From positions 62,001-126,000 of the forward strand of contig DASWQH010000008.1 in assembly GCA_036403815.1 (NCBI GenBank): a DNA stretch of 64,000 nucleotides, given 5' to 3'. A program made the position numbers and the translations under genes. The notes below the pieces were generated by a model that did no database searches, was not told the origin of the DNA, and saw nothing but the letters and a program-made list of their open reading frames with translations. Every line of letters starts with the position of its first letter. The first letter of the stretch is position 1. The DNA is from JACVRN01 sp036403815 (GTDB lineage: Bacteria > Acidobacteriota > Blastocatellia > Pyrinomonadales > Pyrinomonadaceae). This document shows, one piece after another, positions 59,454 to 64,000 of the stretch.

Positions 59454-60128
59454 ATGAAACGCTGCCCCTCGTGCCGGCGAACTTATGAGGACGACTCGCA
59501 AGCCTTCTGCTTTACTGACGGCGCGCGGCTGGTGGAAGAAGGCACGGCTTACGATTCACAGCAAACTATGGTTGCGCCTCCGCCTACGACCGCGCAGCCA
59601 CCCGACCCGACGCAGTACTACCGCCCGGACAAACAGACCGGCCCCGCCTCGCCTTATTCGACGCAGGGAAATCAGTCGCCTTCATGGCCGCAGCCGGGCA
59701 TGCAATCCGGCCAGCAATCGTGGCCTGCACAAACGCCACCGCCGCAGCAGCAAACTCCAAGCTGGGGAGCGCCGCAGCAGCAGACTCCGGGTTGGGGACA
59801 GCCGCAGCCACAGTCGCCATACCAGCAGAGCGCTCCTTTCGCCTCGACAGGAGCACAAGCTGCGCAAGGCCAGCGCAGAGGACTTGGGACGGCTGCGCTC
59901 GTGCTCGGCGTCTTGACCATGCAGAACGCCATATTCATGAGAATGTGGATCGGGCCTGCGCGCTCGCTTACGTTTCTAATAGCGCTCGCAGGGCTGATAC
60001 TGGGAGCCGTCGCGCTCACACTATCAACGACCAATCCCGCCAGACATGCCGGGCGCGGGCAAGCCATAGCGGGAATTATACTGAGTTTTCTGGGTCTCTT
60101 TCTGCTCCTCACACGAGGCGGCTTCTGA
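59454..60128 (+). CDS. Zinc-ribbon, Pro/Gln-rich membrane protein
   Basis: 224 residues. The N-terminus is a zinc-ribbon-like knuckle (CPSCRRTYEDDSQAFCFTDGARL). Residues 40-145 are a low-complexity Pro/Gln/Ser/Trp segment with near repeats of QQTPSWGAP and QQTPGWGQP. The C-terminus has two to three hydrophobic spans (GLGTAALVLGVL, LTFLIALAGLILGAVALTL, GQAIAGIILSFLGLFLLL), like DUF4190. GGAG lies 8 nt before the ATG. Function unknown; the same zinc-ribbon plus spans design is seen at 18608. Confidence 0.78.
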   Translation: MKRCPSCRRTYEDDSQAFCFTDGARLVEEGTAYDSQQTMVAPPPTTAQPPDPTQYYRPDKQTGPASPYSTQGNQSPSWPQPGMQSGQQSWPAQTPPPQQQTPSWGAPQQQTPGWGQPQPQSPYQQSAPFASTGAQAAQGQRRGLGTAALVLGVLTMQNAIFMRMWIGPARSLTFLIALAGLILGAVALTLSTTNPARHAGRGQAIAGIILSFLGLFLLLTRGGF

Positions 60129-60190
60129 TGAAGCGATAGCTTGAAAGAGTCTGCACCTCAAATCTACGCCTTCGAGCGCTCGCTTCGCCT

Positions 60191-60577
60191 TCATTTATCT
60201 TCCGGCAAAAGATGCGCGATTGTAGCGCCCCAGCCTCCGGCATCTGGCGGCGCATCCATCCAATCCATCACGAAAGGCGTCCTGTTAAGAATGCTGCGCA
60301 CCAGGTCGCGCTGCAATCCCTTACCCTTGCCATGAATGATGCGAACGGAACGAAACCCTGCGCGTCTGGCTTCGCTTAAATATTCTTCGACGACCTTGCG
60401 CACATCTTTTGGGTTGATGGTGTGCAGGTCTATGATGTCCGTAATCTCAATACGCACGCCTTCAGGAAAGGGATTAAAAGGATCAACCTCCGCCTCATCT
60501 GCGCTCTCTGCGTCTTCTTCATAACTGGATTGAGCATTCTTCGCCCGCCATCTTTTCAGCCATTCGAGAAGCGTCAT
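60191..60577 (-). CDS. Smr-domain protein
   Basis: 128 residues. An acidic N-terminal part (SSYEEDAESADEAEVDPFNPFPEG) leads to a Smr domain, as at the MutS2 C-terminus: IIDLHTINPKDVRKVVEEYL (the DLH motif), VRIIHGKGKGLQRDLVRSIL (HGKGxG motif) and a C-terminal DAGGWGATIAHL. Stand-alone Smr proteins are DNA- or RNA-nicking endonucleases; several act in ribosome rescue or mRNA cleavage. The catalytic motif residues are intact. It lies 27 bp after the KOW protein gene on the same strand. Confidence 0.9.
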   Translation of the reverse strand: MTLLEWLKRWRAKNAQSSYEEDAESADEAEVDPFNPFPEGVRIEITDIIDLHTINPKDVRKVVEEYLSEARRAGFRSVRIIHGKGKGLQRDLVRSILNRTPFVMDWMDAPPDAGGWGATIAHLLPEDK

Positions 60578-60604
60578 GAAATTTGCTGGTGCCCGGAGTC
60601 AGAT

Positions 60605-60796
60605 TTAGAGCGCGGGCGCTTTTTCGACATCAAGAAAGCGTAGCTTCAATATACGCCACTCGTTCTGGAACTTGATTGTTACTTTCAGGATTGACTCGTC
60701 CGGGTTGACTTCTATGACCCTGCCTGTAAAGAGAGCGAACGCCCCGGACTTAATCCGTACCGTATCGCCCGCTTCATATTCAAACTTACCTTTCAT
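60605..60796 (-). CDS. KOW-motif protein
   Basis: 63 residues consisting of one KOW/SH3-like domain: FEYEAGDTVRIKSGAFALFTGRVIEVNPDESILKVTIKF. This matches the C-terminal domain of NusG and KOW domains of ribosomal proteins. The NusG NGN domain is absent, so this is a stand-alone KOW. AAAGGTAA precedes the ATG. It probably binds RNA, ribosome or RNA polymerase partners. It is transcribed just upstream of the Smr gene, with which it may share a role. Confidence 0.85.
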   Translation of the reverse strand: MKGKFEYEAGDTVRIKSGAFALFTGRVIEVNPDESILKVTIKFQNEWRILKLRFLDVEKAPAL

Positions 60797-60867
60797 AACT
60801 GTTACCTTTGCTCTGGTTAAAGCCGACTAAGCTCACAATTCAGGGAGCGCAGGGCTGTTGGCGTATC

Positions 60868-60897
60868 TTGACACTCGCTTGGGCGCGCTTGTACACT
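60868..60897 (+). promoter_or_regulatory. Putative sigma70-type promoter for icd
   Basis: TTGACA (60868-60873), an 18-bp spacer, then TACACT (60892-60897). Transcription would begin near 60904, about 135 nt before the icd ATG at 61041. Confidence 0.45.
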
Positions 60898-61040
60898 CGC
60901 GCTCTTTCAACACTTAAATGATGCGCGCCACGCGAGCCCGCGTCCCTTGACCGGAGGCAGCCGTTAATCTCCCGGCTAAAGGCATGATTCGGTCAAGAGT
61001 ACGCCTGAAGGTAGAGCGCGCCTGGATTCACGGAGGAATC

Positions 61041-62291
61041 ATGCCCACGCAATCTTACAACGAACAGCCTGTGCCGACCGACGGCACACGCATACGCATC
61101 ACCGAAGGCCAGATCAACGTCCCGGACAATCCGATTATCCCATTCATAGAAGGCGACGGCACAGGCCCGGACATCTGGCGCGCGAGCGTACGCGTTTTCG
61201 ATGCGGCGGTCGAGAAGGCTTACGCAGGAAAACGCCGCATCGTCTGGTACGAAATCTTCGCGGGCGAAAAAGCGCATGGTCGCTTCGGCGAATGGCTGCC
61301 CAAGGATACTCTGGACGCCATACGAGAGTTCGTCGTCGCCATCAAAGGCCCGCTGACCACTCCCGTTGGCGGCGGCATACGCTCTCTGAATGTGACGCTC
61401 CGCCAGGAGCTAGACCTTTACGCCTGCGTGCGTCCCATACGTTACTTCGAGGGCGTACCCTCGCCTGTGCGCGACCCAGGCCGTGTGAATCTGGTTATCT
61501 TCCGCGAAAACACTGAAGACGTTTACGCAGGGATTGAGTTTCAGGAAGGCTCCGACAAGGCGCGCAAGATGCTCTCTTTCCTTAGAGACTTCGGCTATGA
61601 CGTGCGCGAGGACAGCGGCTTCGGCGTCAAGCCCATGTCGATTACGGGCACAAAGAATCTGGTGCGCCGAGCCATCAACTACGCCATCCTGAACAATCGC
61701 CGCACCGTCACACTCGTACACAAGGGCAACATCATGAAGTACACAGAAGGCGCGTTCCGCGAGTGGGGATACGAGCTGGCGGCGGAAGAGTTCGGCGATG
61801 TGACCGTGAGCGAAAAAGATTTGTGGGACAGGCACGATGGGAAACTCCCTGAAGGAAGAATCCTGATTAACGACCGCATAGCCGATTCCATGTTCCAGCA
61901 GCTTCTTCTACGCCCGCAGGAGTACGAGGTACTGGCGACGCCGAACCTGAACGGCGATTATCTTTCGGACGCCGGGGCGGCGCAGGTCGGCGGACTCGGC
62001 ATGGCTCCCGGCGCAAACATAGGCGACAACGCCGCCATCTTTGAAGCCACACACGGCACCGCGCCCAAGTACGCGGGTCAGGACGTAATCAATCCAGGCT
62101 CCGTCATCCTTTCGGGCGTGATGATGTTCGACTTCATGGGCTGGAGCGAAGCGGGGCAACTCATCACCAGCGGCCTGACGGAAACCATACGCCAGAAGCG
62201 CGTCACCTACGACCTGCACCGCCAGATGGAGGGCGCAACCAAAGTTAAGACGAGCGAGTTTGCAGACGCAATTATTGAGAATATGAAATAG
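61041..62291 (+). CDS. icd: NADP-dependent isocitrate dehydrogenase
   Basis: 416 residues. TPVGGGIRSLNVTLRQELDLYACVRPIRY contains the substrate-binding Ser/Arg region of E. coli-type Icd. Also present are NLVIFRENTEDVYAGIEF and, near the end, NIGDNAAIFEATHGTAPKYAG. It decarboxylates isocitrate to 2-oxoglutarate in the TCA cycle. The frame is open to 60984, but the ATG at 61041 has GGAGG at 4 nt. It is followed by mdh on the same strand after an 85-bp gap filled by a heptad-repeat hairpin. NADP rather than NAD use is inferred from family. Confidence 0.96.
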   Translation: MPTQSYNEQPVPTDGTRIRITEGQINVPDNPIIPFIEGDGTGPDIWRASVRVFDAAVEKAYAGKRRIVWYEIFAGEKAHGRFGEWLPKDTLDAIREFVVAIKGPLTTPVGGGIRSLNVTLRQELDLYACVRPIRYFEGVPSPVRDPGRVNLVIFRENTEDVYAGIEFQEGSDKARKMLSFLRDFGYDVREDSGFGVKPMSITGTKNLVRRAINYAILNNRRTVTLVHKGNIMKYTEGAFREWGYELAAEEFGDVTVSEKDLWDRHDGKLPEGRILINDRIADSMFQQLLLRPQEYEVLATPNLNGDYLSDAGAAQVGGLGMAPGANIGDNAAIFEATHGTAPKYAGQDVINPGSVILSGVMMFDFMGWSEAGQLITSGLTETIRQKRVTYDLHRQMEGATKVKTSEFADAIIENMK

Positions 62292-62363
62292 AGGTCAGAG
62301 GTCAGAGGTCAGAGGTTAGTGAAATACTTTTTACTAACCTCTGACCTCTAGCCTCTAGCCTCT
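62290..62363. repeat. Heptad-repeat hairpin (AGAGGTC type)
   Basis: Left arm (62290-62320): three AGAGGTC units then AGAGGTTAGT. Right arm (62333-62363): the complement with CTAGCCT variants. Around a 12-nt loop, the 31-bp stem is almost perfect. It lies between icd and mdh. The right arm's last bases and the following GAGAGGAG supply the mdh RBS. Confidence 0.9.
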
Positions 62364-62376
62364 GAGAGGAGAAGCG

Positions 62377-63312
62377 ATGGGCAAGCGAAACAAGATTACT
62401 GTAGTGGGCGCGGGCAACGTGGGCGCGACCGCCGCGCACTGGTTGGCGAGCAAGGAGTTGGGCGATGTCGTGCTGGTTGACATCATGGAGGGCGTGCCCC
62501 AGGGCAAGGCGCTCGATCTGGCGCAGGCCGCGCCGGTTGAAGGCTTTGATGTGCGCCTGACGGGTTCGACTAACGATTACTCTCTGACGGCGAACTCTGA
62601 TGTTGTGATTATCACCGCCGGGCTGCCGCGCAAACCCGGCATGAGCCGCGACGACCTCTTGAAGACCAACGCCGGGATTGTCTCGAACGTAGTGGATCAG
62701 GTCGTCAAGTATTCACCGGATTCGATTCTCATCATCGTCTCGAACCCGCTCGACGCGATGTGCCAGGTGGCGTTCAAGCGCTCAGGCTTTCCGAAGCATA
62801 GAGTAATAGGCATGGCGGGCGTGCTGGATTCGGCGCGCATGCGCTGCTTTCTGGCAGAGGCTCTGGACGTATCGGTGGAGAACATCACGGCCTTTGTGCT
62901 GGGCGGTCACGGCGACACTATGGTTCCGCTGCCGCGTTATTCCACCTGCGCCGGAATCCCCGTGACGGAGCTGCTGACGCCGGATCAACTGGAAGCGATT
63001 GTGAAGCGCACGGCCAACGGCGGCGCGGAAATCGTCTCGCTGCTCAAGACAGGCTCGGCCTACTACGCGCCTTCCGCCGCCGCCGTAGAGATGACTGAAT
63101 CAATCCTCAAAGACAAGAAGAAGATTCTGCCATGCGCCGCTTACCTGGAAGGCGAGTACGGCGTCAACGGTCTCTACGTAGGCGTGCCCTGCAAGCTCGG
63201 CGCACGCGGCCTTGAGCAGATTATCGTAATCAATCTGACGACCGAAGAACGCATCGCGCTACAGAAGAGCGCCGCCAGCGTTCAGGAACTCGTCAACGTG
63301 CTCGGAATATAA
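62377..63312 (+). CDS. mdh: Malate dehydrogenase
   Basis: 311 residues of the LDH-like MDH family. VVGAGNVGATAAHWLASKELGDVVLVDI is the NAD-binding Rossmann start with an acidic residue favouring NAD. The substrate-binding Arg lies in LPRKPGMSRDDLLKTN. The catalytic His is in GGHGDTMVPL, and the SNPLDAMCQVAF segment is conserved. It oxidises malate to oxaloacetate in the TCA cycle. GAGAGGAG lies 5 nt upstream. It probably shares transcription with icd unless the hairpin between them terminates it. Confidence 0.96.
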   Translation: MGKRNKITVVGAGNVGATAAHWLASKELGDVVLVDIMEGVPQGKALDLAQAAPVEGFDVRLTGSTNDYSLTANSDVVIITAGLPRKPGMSRDDLLKTNAGIVSNVVDQVVKYSPDSILIIVSNPLDAMCQVAFKRSGFPKHRVIGMAGVLDSARMRCFLAEALDVSVENITAFVLGGHGDTMVPLPRYSTCAGIPVTELLTPDQLEAIVKRTANGGAEIVSLLKTGSAYYAPSAAAVEMTESILKDKKKILPCAAYLEGEYGVNGLYVGVPCKLGARGLEQIIVINLTTEERIALQKSAASVQELVNVLGI

Positions 63313-63360
63313 AAAGGAAGAGGGAAAAGGTTAAAAGGGAAATGGGTAAAGGGAAGAGCG
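63312..63360. repeat. Single-arm heptad tract
   Basis: A purine-rich stretch AAAAGGA/AGAGGGA/AAAGGTT/AAAAGGG/AAATGGG/TAAAGGG right after the mdh stop. It has the 7-bp period of the hairpins, but no matching complementary arm follows within 60 bp, so it looks like half an element. Confidence 0.65.
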
Positions 63361-63395
63361 AACGCGCGCCTCTTTCTACTCTTGCTTTAGTTCTT

Positions 63396-63551
63396 AGCTC
63401 CGTAGGAGCTAGATATTTATAGCTCAAGCGCATCCAGAAAGAATCAAGCTCCGTAGGAGCGACATGTTATCAAACACCGAACATGTCGCTCCTACGGAGC
63501 TTGATTCCTTTAATCGTGTCCCGGCTATAAACATCTGGCTCCTACGGAGCC
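63396..63551. repeat. Nested palindrome cluster (GCTCCGTAGGAGC type)
   Basis: Outer palindromes AGCTCCGTAGGAGCT (63396-63410) and GGCTCCTACGGAGCC (63537-63551). The inner perfect 27-bp inverted repeat (63441-63467 with 63481-63507) contains the same GCTCCGTAGGAGC core. It separates mdh from the convergent histidine kinase gene. Confidence 0.88.
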
Positions 63552-63558
63552 ATCTTCT

Positions 63559-64000
63559 TTAATTTACTGCGACCCGCGTCGCGTCAAGTAACTTGCTGAT
63601 GACATCTTGCAGGTCGTCGCGCTTGACGGGCTTGACTAGAAACTGGTCGGAGCCTGCACGCGCGGCTTCGCGTCGTTCTTCGTCCGTGTCGTGGCCTGTG
63701 AGCACGATGGTGGGGATGTCGCGCCATTGCTCGTCCCGTTTCATGGCGGTGATTAACTCGCCCCCGTTCATGCCGGGCATTGCCCAATCCGTCAGCACCA
63801 GGTCTATACTCTTTTCGCGTAAGGTTCGCAGCGCAGCAAAGCCATCCGCCGCCGTTTCAGCTTCATAGCCCATACGCACGACGAGCTTTCTGAGGAGCAG
63901 CAATAGCTCTGGCACATCCTCCACAATCAGAATGCGACCGCGTTCGGAAGGGAAGGCATGCTGCGTTGCAGGGAAAACTATGGAGTAGGTAGTGCCGACC
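63559..64000 (-). CDS. Hybrid histidine kinase, C-terminal part only
   Basis: The gene enters the window at its right edge. In frame from the edge the sequence reads VGTTYSIVFPAT, the last strand of a histidine kinase ATPase domain. A short linker follows, then a complete receiver domain: RILIVEDVPELLLLLRKLV, phospho-Asp in LVLTDWAMPGMNGGELI, and Lys in FLVKPVKRDDL. So this is a hybrid sensor kinase or phosphorelay protein. The sensor, dimerisation and most of the ATPase domain lie outside. The stop is at 63559. Confidence 0.92.
   Translation of the reverse strand, partial: VGTTYSIVFPATQHAFPSERGRILIVEDVPELLLLLRKLVVRMGYEAETAADGFAALRTLREKSIDLVLTDWAMPGMNGGELITAMKRDEQWRDIPTIVLTGHDTDEERREAARAGSDQFLVKPVKRDDLQDVISKLLDATRVAVN

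Overview
The window looks like a stretch of chromosome from an acidobacterium, most likely Blastocatellia (Pyrinomonadales-like). This is inferred from content, not from a marker gene: moderately high GC, a secreted subtilase with a Pro/Thr linker and DUF4214 domain, a HemQ-type coproheme decarboxylase, long TPR proteins, RND efflux, and intergenic spaces packed with palindromes. Genes lie on both strands in short operons. I see no prophage, plasmid backbone, CRISPR array or rRNA.

Layout. 1-2.9 kb: a DAP-decarboxylase-type enzyme and a class V aminotransferase. 3-11.4 kb: three orphan genes of unknown function (a 1278-residue beta-propeller/membrane protein, a 515-residue propeller-like protein and a 213-residue protein) around an aldo/keto reductase. 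Two of the orphans have good sigma70-type promoters with long leaders. 11.5-17 kb: a secreted protein, a D-threonine-aldolase-like PLP enzyme, two divergent glycosyltransferases (one of the MGDG-synthase type) and an MFS transporter. 17-23.8 kb: a secreted EXORDIUM-like protein, zinc-ribbon membrane protein, secreted aspartyl protease, small exported proteins and a GGCT-like protein. 23.8-25 kb: an IS200-like RAYT transposase embedded in REP palindromes. 25-27 kb: a metallopeptidase/ATP-grasp operon. 27.2-27.9 kb: a tRNA-Arg gene that appears split by an HNH gene plus an intact tRNA-Arg. 28.2-31.9 kb: cytochrome c, a cytochrome b-c fusion, Rieske protein and HemQ. 32-35.8 kb: a large secreted glycosidase-like protein and acylphosphatase. 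35.8-42.1 kb: an RND-MFP-TolC efflux operon. 42.5-43.8 kb: a PAP2 phosphatase next to a broken two-component system. 44-47.4 kb: apt, a membrane-anchored protein and a B12/radical SAM protein. 48-53 kb: the subtilase. 53.3-57.4 kb: tRNA-Arg(CCT), a GT-C-like membrane protein, a YhhN protein and a 14-TPR exported protein. 57.7-59.2 kb: a nitrate/sulfonate-type ABC importer without its binding protein. 59.5-63.3 kb: small zinc-ribbon, Smr and KOW proteins, then icd and mdh. The window ends inside a hybrid histidine kinase.

The most unusual content is non-coding. (a) At least eight intergenic hairpins have arms built from imperfect 7-bp tandem repeats, a different heptamer at most loci. (b) Four nested palindrome clusters share one architecture with the RAYT locus, and several have a GTAG tetranucleotide at the foot of the palindrome as REP elements do. 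(c) A 138-140 bp inverted-repeat element occurs twice, and a 136 bp element with perfect 29-bp ends occurs once. (d) The two halves of a tRNA-Arg flank an HNH gene and an intact tRNA-Arg with the same anticodon. Among proteins, the cytochrome b stands out: it appears to have lost one haem-b ligand and the PEWY quinol-site motif while its Rieske partner is intact.
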